Shown: piece after piece, positions 21,235-28,908 of the stretch
Layout: the number at the start of each line of letters is the position of its first letter
Numbering within the stretch: position 1 is the first letter of the stretch
IMG/VR virus record: IMGVR_UViG_3300030103_004682
Span: 1,874 to 34,669 of that record
Source of the DNA: a virus
Reading direction: 5' to 3' (one strand)
DNA length: 32,796 nucleotides
Position numbers and translations under genes: made by a program
Notes under the pieces: generated by a model
What the model saw: only the letters and a program-made list of their open reading frames with translations
Databases searched by the model: none
Told to the model about the DNA's origin: nothing

Positions 21235-22173
21235 TTATTCTCCCTTTAGAGTGTTAATTTCAGATTGTAAGGCTTCAATCTGTTCTTGTTGTTCTTGTAT
21301 TGCTTTGACAAGATATGGTGTAACTTTTCCATAATCCATAGAATACATATCTTCTGCATCTTTATGAACAACACTAGGTATAATTTTATCAACTTCTTGT
21401 GCTATAAAACCTTCATCAGAAACACCAGTTTTTTTCCATGTAAAAGATACTGGATTTAACTCATTAATAACTTCTAGTCCTCTTGCCTTACCTGTAACAT
21501 CTTTAAGAGTTGCATCCGAAGATGTAGCGTAAGTAGTTGCACTCCCGTTGCCGTATATTTGACCAACGATACTGCCATTTACTCTGAACCGCATAAATGT
21601 CCCGCCACCACTATGCGTTTCATCTACGAGTATTCCATAACCAATAGATTGATTAGTTCTTACTTGCAAAGTTTCATCTGAAATAGATGATGTATGGTTC
21701 ATAAGAATTTTTCCCACAGAGGTAATACGCATTTTTTCTGTACCTGCACCTCCACCAGATGAAGTATAAAAGGCTATTATTCCATCTTCTCCACCTGCTG
21801 TTTGATCAACACTAGTGAAAGCCATATATGAATTTACGATTGGTTTTGTGCCCCCAGAGTTGACTGTTGCTCCGCCAACTAATCCAGAGTTTGATGCTGA
21901 ACCGATTATCACTCTTGAATTTGTGTTATTTTGTGCAGAAAACTGATTACCCCAATATTGTCTTACTGAACCCCCTGAGTTTGTATCGTAAACATCAGCA
22001 GAAGTTTGTCTTACTAAAAAGTCACCTGTAGAGTTAATTTGTACTCTGTCTGTGCCTGCTGTTTTGATATCTATCTGGTCATCAGTATCAGCCGTAATGG
22101 TTGTATCGCCATCGGCATCAAGAATCATCTCGTTACCGTTTAAATCTATTTGTGAGTTTTTAGTTAATGCCAT
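21235..22173 (-). CDS. Tail fibre with C-terminal S74 chaperone, second copy (312 aa)
   Basis: The N-terminal LTKNSQIDLNGNEMILDADG and DTTITADTDDQIDIKTAG are a stock marine phage fibre opening. The beta-rich centre has GIIAFYTSSGGG and MRITSVGKILMN. From about residue 215 there is an S74 domain: TSSDATLKDVTG with the Ser219-Lys224 dyad, then ELNPVSFTWKK, EGFIAQEVDKIIPSVV, YSMDYGKVTPYLVKAIQEQ and a final coiled coil. It differs from the 321-aa fibre in its shaft, so the phage has two S74 fibres. It starts 1 nt inside the stop of the 92-aa gene. Confidence 0.88.
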   Translation of the reverse strand: MALTKNSQIDLNGNEMILDADGDTTITADTDDQIDIKTAGTDRVQINSTGDFLVRQTSADVYDTNSGGSVRQYWGNQFSAQNNTNSRVIIGSASNSGLVGGATVNSGGTKPIVNSYMAFTSVDQTAGGEDGIIAFYTSSGGGAGTEKMRITSVGKILMNHTSSISDETLQVRTNQSIGYGILVDETHSGGGTFMRFRVNGSIVGQIYGNGSATTYATSSDATLKDVTGKARGLEVINELNPVSFTWKKTGVSDEGFIAQEVDKIIPSVVHKDAEDMYSMDYGKVTPYLVKAIQEQQEQIEALQSEINTLKGE

Positions 22174-22451
22174 TAGAGAGTCTCTTGAGAATCAATTAAT
22201 GTTTCATACGCTGATTTTACTTCACTAGTCCAAGTTGCATTTGCAATCGCTTGAACTCTAGCATCTTCCCCTGATATGTCAGTATCACCCCAAGTGTCGT
22301 CTGTTTTAGTTCTTGGATTTAAAACATGACGATGAAAAGTTCTGTTAAGTTCAGTTCCATCTTCTTTTATTACTGTAGCAGTTCTGACTTGCACTTGACC
22401 CATTTCAAGCACTTCAATTTTATCTACCACTGTTTCTTTTGTTATTGCCAT
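22173..22451 (-). CDS. Small conserved fibre-linked protein (92 aa)
   Basis: MAITKETVVDKIEVLEMGQV and QVRTATVIKEDGTELNRTFH, then RHVLNPRTKTD, and a helical end (VQAIANATWTSEVKSAYETL). I recall this type of protein in cyanophages and pelagiphages beside fibre genes, without a known function. It lies between the 264-aa and 312-aa fibres and may serve one of them as a chaperone (inference). Confidence 0.75.
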   Translation of the reverse strand: MAITKETVVDKIEVLEMGQVQVRTATVIKEDGTELNRTFHRHVLNPRTKTDDTWGDTDISGEDARVQAIANATWTSEVKSAYETLIDSQETL

Positions 22452-22463
22452 AATTATTTCCTC

Positions 22464-23258
22464 TTATACTGCTGCCTCGTAATGTACCTGAAGTATTAAG
22501 TTTATAGTTCTGCCTCCAAACTGACTATTTTTTACTGATAATGAAGAACCAGTAAGAACATGAAAATAGATGTCATCAGCATTGTAGAGCGTTAAAGGAC
22601 TACCAAAACTACTTGTGTTTTCAGCTCCTGAATAGCTTAACGAACCTCCTCCATAATAATTACTGTTATTTACAACATTGTAAGGTAGTCCGCCAATAAC
22701 AAAAACGTTTGAATTGTTAGTAGGGATAAGTTGACTATAAGTATAAGCCATTACATGTCTGCCTACTTTTGTATAAGTAGCAGTTCGAACTATATCTACA
22801 GTGCCTCCATTGGGTAAAGTAGGAGTCCAACTACCCTCTTCATAATCATCTAAGGCATTTGCGGCTGCTGAGTCGCCATTAAATTTTATTCCGTCAGCAT
22901 CTATTCTTACTTCCTCAGTATTACCTACATAAAAAGCGTGTCTGCCTGTGGCATGACCAGAACTATGATATTGAAGATCATATGCTGGACCACTAGTAAA
23001 ACCTTGTCTTGTAGTTCCTGAATTAAATAAATAAAGTTTCAAGGATGCGTCAGTATATCCACTTGAGTAATCATTATTAACTACAATTTTTTTAGGTGTT
23101 GCTGTTGAGTTTTGAGAAGAAGAAGTAGAGCCTGCTGCTATACCTGTTGTGTTAAAACCGATATTTTCATCGCTATCTATGGTCAATGCAGTAGCATTTC
23201 CGCTATCAGAAATAGATGGGGTTGATGATAACTCTATTGGGATTTTAGTATTTGCCAT
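22464..23258 (-). CDS. Fibre/receptor-binding protein (264 aa)
   Basis: The N-terminal ANTKIPIELSSTPSISDSGN and ATALTIDSDENIGFNT are typical fibre leaders of marine phages. The middle repeats the VGNTEEVRIDADGIKFNGD type shaft, and LDDYEEGSWTPTLPNGG marks the start of a C-terminal beta-rich head domain (YTKVGRHVMAYTYSQL, INLILQVHYEAAV). It probably binds the host surface. It has no S74 domain. It starts 1 nt inside the 64-aa stop. Confidence 0.8.
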   Translation of the reverse strand: MANTKIPIELSSTPSISDSGNATALTIDSDENIGFNTTGIAAGSTSSSQNSTATPKKIVVNNDYSSGYTDASLKLYLFNSGTTRQGFTSGPAYDLQYHSSGHATGRHAFYVGNTEEVRIDADGIKFNGDSAAANALDDYEEGSWTPTLPNGGTVDIVRTATYTKVGRHVMAYTYSQLIPTNNSNVFVIGGLPYNVVNNSNYYGGGSLSYSGAENTSSFGSPLTLYNADDIYFHVLTGSSLSVKNSQFGGRTINLILQVHYEAAV

Positions 23259-23452
23259 TAGTCTGCTGCCTCTATTGTGTTACCTTCTTCAACCCAAGCT
23301 AATATAGCTTTATAGTGTCTGTTGCCTTCGTCTTTAGGTATGCTTAATTCAAGTCCATTCATTTTAGCTCTTATGCCTGCCTGTTCATGACCTGTAATAT
23401 TATCTTTGATATATTTAACCCACTCTATTGTAAATTCATTTCTTAACATCAT
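23258..23452 (-). CDS. Small fibre-linked protein (64 aa)
   Basis: MMLRNEFTIEWVKYIKDNIT, then GIRAKMNGLELSIPKDEGNR and HYKAILAWVEEGNTIEAAD. The C-terminal motif (NRHYKAILAWVEEGNTI) is one I recall from small proteins encoded near cyanophage fibres. It overlaps the 395-aa fibre stop by 4 nt (ATGA) and is followed by another fibre. It may be a specific assembly factor (context). Confidence 0.75.
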   Translation of the reverse strand: MMLRNEFTIEWVKYIKDNITGHEQAGIRAKMNGLELSIPKDEGNRHYKAILAWVEEGNTIEAAD

Positions 23453-24636
23453 AGCTCCGCATCAAATTCAAAACCTCCAATCCACATACCTTCTGCATTA
23501 TCTTCATCAGATACGCCATAATCAACTCTAAACGCAGAACAGTTAGGTGTGCCCGCCCAAGTGAATGTATGTAAGTCTGCTGCTCTCCACTCACCACCGC
23601 CTGTCTGTCCGTATGCGGCTAGTTTGGTAGAACCGCCTGTATAACCAGAAACCAAGCTATTTGGAGCATAAGGTGTTGGAGTTGGTCTTGCCCTCATGGT
23701 TACAGGATGCTGATACATATCGTGTGCTTGTCCATCTTCATAATAACTAATTCCTTGATAAAGCCAATAGCCATCTGTGTTATAAGATGCCATTTCATCA
23801 CCGCCTACTCCATGTGTAGCCTTGAAATTATTAGGATATGCTGTGGACAAAAAATACCTTTGACACAAAGCTAAATTTTCTCCACTACTTAAATATTCAA
23901 ATTCAGTAGCAACACTACCAACTTCTAACTGAACTGCGGTAATAGCAAATGTATTGCTTGTGCTAGACATAAAACTACTGAGACCTGCGGCTCTGTTTGC
24001 TGGTGTTTGTGCTGCCCAAGCAGAACTGTTTAGCGTTCCACCTGTGTATTCGCTGCCAGCATGAAGCCATATAGATACATTAAAACTAGCATTAGCATTA
24101 TTATCAAATACTCCTGTCGTATCGGCAGGAAAAGTTAGCACTACTTTTGACCAAGATGAAGTAACTGCGAATGTTTTTGAAATTTGTCTGCTATTATCAA
24201 TATCATAAAGTTCAAGTACATAGGTAGCATTTCCATTTCCTTTAACAAAAAAACTTACAGTAAATTCTTTTGCTCCACTTGTTCCTTTTTTAAATTGTTG
24301 TAAATTTTGCCCCTCTATTTGTTGCAATAAAATAAAATATTCACCTGCTCCTATAGAAGTGTCGGCTGTTGTGCATTCTAATTTTAAACTTGTCCTTACA
24401 TTGCTTTCAGCAGGAGCATCATCAACAACAGCACTCATAGTAGCCCTACCAGAGTTGCTACCGCCTATATCCATCTTCCATCTATCGGCTGTATAGTAAG
24501 TGCTTGCGTTTGCTCCGATACTTGTAACTGATGTTGCCCTTTGTGCAATACTGTAGTCACCATTAATTAAAATGTTTCGTCTGCCGAAAGCTCCAGAGCT
24601 TTCTACCATGCTTGTATCTACTTTAGTTAATGCCAT
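23449..24636 (-). CDS. Tail fibre with carbohydrate-binding-like domain (395 aa)
   Basis: The NILINGDYSIAQRATS motif and TADRWKMDIGG near the N-terminus, followed by a jelly-roll-like domain (FTVSFFVKGNGNATYVLELY, SKVVLTFPADTTG), then TAVQLEVGSVATEFEYLSSG and LALCQRYFLSTAY, are a well-known phage fibre arrangement that ends in a variable receptor-binding head (about 265-395). The central part is CBM-like, so sugar binding is a plausible role (inference). It begins in the TAATG of the 86-aa gene. Confidence 0.85.
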   Translation of the reverse strand: MALTKVDTSMVESSGAFGRRNILINGDYSIAQRATSVTSIGANASTYYTADRWKMDIGGSNSGRATMSAVVDDAPAESNVRTSLKLECTTADTSIGAGEYFILLQQIEGQNLQQFKKGTSGAKEFTVSFFVKGNGNATYVLELYDIDNSRQISKTFAVTSSWSKVVLTFPADTTGVFDNNANASFNVSIWLHAGSEYTGGTLNSSAWAAQTPANRAAGLSSFMSSTSNTFAITAVQLEVGSVATEFEYLSSGENLALCQRYFLSTAYPNNFKATHGVGGDEMASYNTDGYWLYQGISYYEDGQAHDMYQHPVTMRARPTPTPYAPNSLVSGYTGGSTKLAAYGQTGGGEWRAADLHTFTWAGTPNCSAFRVDYGVSDEDNAEGMWIGGFEFDAEL

Positions 24637-24896
24637 TATTCACTCATTTCTTTACTTGGTGGCAATGCTTTTTCTACTAATTTTAGTTCGTAAGCCTGAT
24701 CCACTTGTGCATCTTCACCTGTTGCCATAGCAATACCGTTTTGATTGCAATGCACCATTAGTTTTTGCAAAATTTCTTCTTTAGAATGAATTGCTCTGTT
24801 TTTTGTAACATCTAAAAGCCATTCAGCTATATCTGGTGTAATAGCTTCTAAACATTTTTTTTCTGTGTCTGTAAGAGTTATTGTTATATCTGTCAT
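24636..24896 (-). CDS. Small helical fibre-linked protein (86 aa)
   Basis: MTDITITLTDTEKKCLEAIT, then IAEWLLDVTKNRAIHSKEEI and LQKLMVHCNQNGIAMATGE, ending in a polar tail. This pattern is common in cyanophages next to fibre genes; the N-terminal TDITITLTDTE is the recognisable signature. There is no known function; a chaperone or adaptor role comes from context. It starts 4 nt after the 621-aa fibre. Confidence 0.78.
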   Translation of the reverse strand: MTDITITLTDTEKKCLEAITPDIAEWLLDVTKNRAIHSKEEILQKLMVHCNQNGIAMATGEDAQVDQAYELKLVEKALPPSKEMSE

Positions 24897-24900
24897 AATA

Positions 24901-26766
24901 TTATCCTAATAAATATCCCGAAAAATGAGTCCTTGATCTTGCACCTGAAATAGTGATGCTGGCACTATGGTAAGCATAAAGACGAACTGTGTCAGTTGCT
25001 GCTAATTTTATCATTTGTGTGGTGACAAAAGTATTATCACTATCAAAAGTTGAAGAATTAATAGCGTGCAGACCAAGACCAAAATAACCTTGATTGCTTC
25101 CACTAGGCTGCGCGTTATTCACGAAAAAAGACATGTACGCATAATCTATCGCACCTCCAAAATGAACAGTACCATTGAAAATATAAACTCCTGCTACAGG
25201 AGCAGTAAAAATGCTGCTGGCAAAATCTCCGTTTTGATCGTATTCTTCTGTGTCAAATGTTATATGTGTCCAACCATTTATAGATTGATCGCTAGATTTA
25301 TAAGCATCAAAAGCAGGTTGCAAAGGTTTAGTTACATGACCTGAACCATCAATTTGAAACGTTGTTGTGCCACCATCTTGTACTCTTAATACTTCATTGC
25401 CGCCACCAACTACATTAATTCTAAGTCCTGAATTACCATTAGTTGCAGTCCCTGTAATTACTGGTGCAGCAGAACTAATGTGTAGTTCTGAAGAAGGACT
25501 TGCAGTTCCTAAACCCAAACCTGTTGAGTCTATAATTGCTCGTTCAGTTCCGCCTGTATCAAACCTGATTTTATCTTCGTCAGAACTTTCTTCGACCATG
25601 ACTTTGGTATCACCATCAGCGTCTGATAGTTGCACCGCAGAGTTAATCTGACCGACTGCTATTGATACTACCTCTATTGAAACTCCGTTAGCGGGAGCAG
25701 CAGAAAAGGTTAGAACCGCATTACTAATACTGTAAGTTGCTTTTTCTTGGTAAACACCGCCAACAAAAACTTGCGTGTTGTTTTCGTTAGTAGGAGCAGC
25801 CGACAAACTAAAGGTTGTATCTGAACCGTCACCTGTAAACTCGTCTACTAAAATATTAGACGCTGCTGCGGATATATCCGTAATGGTGGATGTTATGGCT
25901 TCTACGGCTGTACCCGTTGGCGGAGCAGTAGAAAAAGTTAGCGTTTCCCCTGAAATGCTGTAAGTGCTTTTGTTTTGGTAAGTACCGTCTATATAAACTT
26001 GAACTGCATTCTCGCTTGTGGGCGTAACTCCTAACGCTAAAGTTGTATCGCTGTTGTCTCCAGTCATGGTTGCTATAACCATGTTTGATCCTTGCACATT
26101 ATTTAATGCCGAGTAGATTGTAATAACTCTGCCGTTAGCAGGAGCTGTAGAAAAAGTGACGGTTGTTCCTGAGACTGTATAAGTATCATGAGCTTGGAAC
26201 ACACCGTCTATAAATACCATAAGTTGTTGTTCGCCAGATACTGCGTTGGATATAGTGAAAGTAGTGTCACTTCCATCCCCAGCAAAGATATTAGTAACTA
26301 AAAAGTTACCTTCACCAACATTACCCCAAGCAGAGCCTGAGTAACCCTCAAACTTAGACGATGTGGTATTGAATCTTAGATCTCCTGCAACAGGGGAACT
26401 GGCCCTCTGCGCTGTCGTTCCTGTTGGCACGTTAAGAGCTGTATCAAGCTCTCTGATTGTTTTGCCTGCCGGGAGAGTACAGAACACATCTTTTGTGCCT
26501 GCACTAAAATTAACAGCGCTGTCGCTGTTAGAACTAGAAAGGATAGTTGTTCTAGATAACGTGTCTGGGGAGGCATCGGTAACTGTTCCGATACCTACTT
26601 CAAACTCCGCCGTACCTTGGCCTGCAATACAGTAGTAAGTAACGTTACTGTTACCTATACCGGCGACAAAGGTTTCAAAACCGGTAGCCGCACCCGCTAA
26701 ATTTAAGGTGCCTGTACCAGTTGTAGTGGTAGTTTCCTTTACTCTATCGTTAAGGACGAAAGCCAC
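24901..26766 (-). CDS. Long tail fibre with three repeats and C1q-like head (621 aa)
   Basis: Domains in order: the N-terminal virion-attachment type region FVLNDRVKETTTTTGTGTLN (1-150); three repeats of about 68 aa (about 160-366; GDGSDTTFTISNAV, FIDGVFQ, TYTVSGTTVTFSTAPANG); the stock shaft DADGDTKVMVEESSDEDKIR; and a C-terminal jelly roll of C1q/TNF type (about 480-621; QPAFDAYKSSDQ, FDTEEYDQNGDF, FTAPVAGVYIFNG, ending HFSGYLLG). C1q-like heads trimerise and bind ligands, so this is a strong candidate for the main receptor-binding protein. The start is GTG with an ideal Shine-Dalgarno. Confidence 0.88.
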   Translation of the reverse strand: MAFVLNDRVKETTTTTGTGTLNLAGAATGFETFVAGIGNSNVTYYCIAGQGTAEFEVGIGTVTDASPDTLSRTTILSSSNSDSAVNFSAGTKDVFCTLPAGKTIRELDTALNVPTGTTAQRASSPVAGDLRFNTTSSKFEGYSGSAWGNVGEGNFLVTNIFAGDGSDTTFTISNAVSGEQQLMVFIDGVFQAHDTYTVSGTTVTFSTAPANGRVITIYSALNNVQGSNMVIATMTGDNSDTTLALGVTPTSENAVQVYIDGTYQNKSTYSISGETLTFSTAPPTGTAVEAITSTITDISAAASNILVDEFTGDGSDTTFSLSAAPTNENNTQVFVGGVYQEKATYSISNAVLTFSAAPANGVSIEVVSIAVGQINSAVQLSDADGDTKVMVEESSDEDKIRFDTGGTERAIIDSTGLGLGTASPSSELHISSAAPVITGTATNGNSGLRINVVGGGNEVLRVQDGGTTTFQIDGSGHVTKPLQPAFDAYKSSDQSINGWTHITFDTEEYDQNGDFASSIFTAPVAGVYIFNGTVHFGGAIDYAYMSFFVNNAQPSGSNQGYFGLGLHAINSSTFDSDNTFVTTQMIKLAATDTVRLYAYHSASITISGARSRTHFSGYLLG

Positions 26767-26773
26767 TTTGCTT

Positions 26774-26780
26774 CCTCCTT
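26774..26780 (-). promoter_or_regulatory. Consensus Shine-Dalgarno for the 621-aa fibre
   Basis: AAGGAGG on the minus strand, seven bases before the GTG at 26766, partly overlapping the stop of the 142-aa gene. It decides the GTG start and suggests strong expression. Confidence 0.85.
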
Positions 26781-27207
26781 ACGCTATTCTAATAATAGCT
26801 GTAGACGCTGCTTTTGCTGGAAATACTATTGTAAAGTCACCTGCCGTAGAAGTTTTATCACCACCAAAGTCTATAGTAGCAACTGATTTATTACTGTCTG
26901 AAGAGTTGTAAATCATGCAGCCTCTTGCAGTAATAGTAGCCGTACCAAAAGTAAGATCTGAAAAATCAGTAACCGCAGTCGTCCCTGTTGATGTAGGTGT
27001 CACATTAGTTAAATTTGATCCTCCTGAGCTGTAATTAGTACCGGACGCTTGTCCAGTTGTTACGAAAGAAGTTGTAGTTGCTCCCAAAGTTGCAGAACTT
27101 GTATACAAAGCCAGCTTCATTGTGTCACCACTACTATTAGTAAAGTTATGATTACCCTTCAGCAATTCAACTTTAAAACTTGTGGTAAGTGTAGATGTAA
27201 TAGCCAT
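26779..27207 (-). CDS. Conserved virion protein (142 aa)
   Basis: TSFKVELLKGNHNFTNSSGD, then TMKLALYTSSATLGATTTSF, NYSSGGSNLTN, TARGCMIYNSSDSN and FTIVFPAKAASTAIIRIA. The run of beta strands is a well-known marine phage structural protein; I recall it as widespread in cyanophages with no assigned function. It is probably a tail or baseplate-like decoration subunit. A good Shine-Dalgarno (AAAGGA) precedes its ATG by seven bases. It is the first gene of the fibre set. Confidence 0.8.
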   Translation of the reverse strand: MAITSTLTTSFKVELLKGNHNFTNSSGDTMKLALYTSSATLGATTTSFVTTGQASGTNYSSGGSNLTNVTPTSTGTTAVTDFSDLTFGTATITARGCMIYNSSDSNKSVATIDFGGDKTSTAGDFTIVFPAKAASTAIIRIA

Positions 27208-27209
27208 AA

Positions 27210-27509
27210 TTAAATCCTTTTTATAATTTCAGCTAAATTTTCATCGCCAGCTTTGATAAGCTCTTGAATTAAACTAGCTTTGTAAGATTTTATAGCATTT
27301 TTTATGTAAATTAAACAAACTTGTTTTATCTGATCTTCATAAGCTTTTGCTTGCGCTTCTATATGCGGTTCTAAATCTTCAGATGTACCCACTAATTTTT
27401 CTGTAAGTCGTTCAGCCCAGTATTCAGGCGGATGTCCGCCAAAATTAGTTGTAGCAACCTCCACAACGCCAAGTTCAGGCATTCCGTCAGGTGTTATTTT
27501 TATTACCAT
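27210..27509 (-). CDS. Small conserved phage protein (99 aa)
   Basis: Short N-terminal strands (VIKITPDGMPELGVVEVATT), a motif NFGGHPPEYWAERLTEKLVG, and two long helices (EAQAKAYEDQIKQVCLIYIK, SLIQELIKAGDENLAEI). The FGGHPPE-W pattern is familiar from marine podoviruses, but I know no function. Its ATG overlaps the end of the 243-aa gene by 7 nt. Confidence 0.72.
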   Translation of the reverse strand: MVIKITPDGMPELGVVEVATTNFGGHPPEYWAERLTEKLVGTSEDLEPHIEAQAKAYEDQIKQVCLIYIKNAIKSYKASLIQELIKAGDENLAEIIKRI

Positions 27510-28234
27510 TTTTTTGGCTCCGGAGATTTTAGATGGTTATCTTCTCTGCCTATTAATATAGGTTGTTGTTCTAGTTTATTTACAGTCATTTCGCTTACCT
27601 TTTTAGTAAGCAGCCCTTTTTCGTCTTCTAAAACAACTAAGGGATCCGCTAAACGATGGTAGCCGTATAATTTTTGTTCGGCTGGTACGTTTGTATCTAA
27701 TAAACCGCTTGTCCCTGCTACTTGCACTTGCATCCCTTCACTAATACATTTTGATAACCAAAACTCTACACAAGCTCTACCAGATTCTGCAAAATGAAGA
27801 TTCCCTTGATAAGAAAAATCTATACCAAATAGTTTTAAAACGGCTACTTCGTTGTACAAAGCAAAAGCTATTGCATAAGCAACGGTATTATTTATGTAAT
27901 GACAGTTTGTAGCTTTTAGTATTTCATCAATAGGATATTCAACAAGCCCTGGACATCTTTTATCTAGTTCGCAAGTGTATATGGGTCCTTTATGCTCTTG
28001 TAAAACCTTTTGCATACTACCAGTTTGACCCCCAGCATCATCTGTATCAAGAAATCTGGATGCAGGATCCATCATAAAAACTCTATCGTGATATATTACA
28101 GAGGCAACCGCATTTATAGTCCATACTTCATCGAAATGGCTTGCGTGTGCTTTCGCTAAACAATAATCAAACCAACTTTTGCCAAGGCCTACAATTGCAA
28201 CTGTTTTGCCTTTTAACTTTTTTATTTTTGCCAA
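27503..28234 (-). CDS. Rossmann-like protein in structural operon (243 aa)
   Basis: KTVAIVGLGKSWFDYCLAKA with a Gly-rich first strand-loop (about 12-18), then DEVWTINAVASVI, DRVFMMDP, PIYTCELDKRCP, VEYPIDEIL, NTVAYAIAFALY and LKLFGIDFSY. This is an alternating alpha/beta pattern like Rossmann folds, reminiscent of DUF115/MptE-type or glycosyltransferase-related proteins. Substrate and activity cannot be read. It is odd to find an enzyme-like fold between connector and fibre genes; it may modify virion glycans or nucleotides (speculation). The start is TTG at 28234, 1 nt after the 223-aa adaptor, and no ATG precedes the core. Confidence 0.7.
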   Translation of the reverse strand: MAKIKKLKGKTVAIVGLGKSWFDYCLAKAHASHFDEVWTINAVASVIYHDRVFMMDPASRFLDTDDAGGQTGSMQKVLQEHKGPIYTCELDKRCPGLVEYPIDEILKATNCHYINNTVAYAIAFALYNEVAVLKLFGIDFSYQGNLHFAESGRACVEFWLSKCISEGMQVQVAGTSGLLDTNVPAEQKLYGYHRLADPLVVLEDEKGLLTKKVSEMTVNKLEQQPILIGREDNHLKSPEPKKW

Positions 28235-28235
28235 A

Positions 28236-28907
28236 TTAACTTACTTGCGATCTTAACGAATCATAACGGTATTCGTCTCGCCTTCCTCTTCCCTCTGCTC
28301 TATTTTTTAACCTGGCCATCTCTAAGTTAAATCTAGTTTCATATAATTGTATTAAATCTGACTCACCTTTCATAAAAGTGTAAGCCTCTACTAAACATCC
28401 GTATAACAAGCCGTTTCTTGCATTTTGTGAAATCCAAGTTCCTGTTGTATCGGTCACCAAACTGTTAGGTTTATGTAAATAATGTAGTTCTACTGCATAC
28501 GCTTGATCGGGTACTGGAGCTAATATAATCGTAGTACCGTTGTTTGATCCTGTCGATAATTCTTTGTCAAAATCACCGTAATAAAGAGGCAACCCTCGCA
28601 AATTAGTATCTGTAGGATCTACATTGAACTCTTGCATAAAACTTGGATGTTTCTTATCTAAATATGTGTAGTCACCGTTGTTAATTACAGCTAACGAAAA
28701 ACTCATAATAAAATCTGTAGGGCAAGTTAAAAACCTATTGCCTGCAGTCATGTTGCCTTGTACGTTCTTCCTAAAAAAATCAAACTGTACAAGTTCAAAT
28801 ATTCTTTCCTCTGCGGTTTTAATAATGTCATCAAGCGTGCTTACAAAAGTAGATTCTGTATTTTCCGTATAATTTTGTATTAAAGTTTTAAGTTCTGCTA
28901 ACGTCAT
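28236..28907 (-). CDS. Head-tail adaptor / tail tube-type connector protein (223 aa)
   Basis: A helical N-terminus (LAELKTLIQNYTENTESTF) with the TAEERIFELVQFDFFRKNV block, then beta-type strands (RFLTCPTDFIMSFSLAVIN, GTTIILAPVPDQAYAVELHY) and a helical C-terminus (LYGCLVEAYTFMKGESDL, YETRFNLEMARLKNR). This is the general plan of T7 gp11-like and SU10-type adaptors that sit under the portal. The name is by pattern and position. It begins 1 nt after the 408-aa gene. Confidence 0.78.
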   Translation of the reverse strand: MTLAELKTLIQNYTENTESTFVSTLDDIIKTAEERIFELVQFDFFRKNVQGNMTAGNRFLTCPTDFIMSFSLAVINNGDYTYLDKKHPSFMQEFNVDPTDTNLRGLPLYYGDFDKELSTGSNNGTTIILAPVPDQAYAVELHYLHKPNSLVTDTTGTWISQNARNGLLYGCLVEAYTFMKGESDLIQLYETRFNLEMARLKNRAEGRGRRDEYRYDSLRSQVS

Positions 28908-28908
28908 A

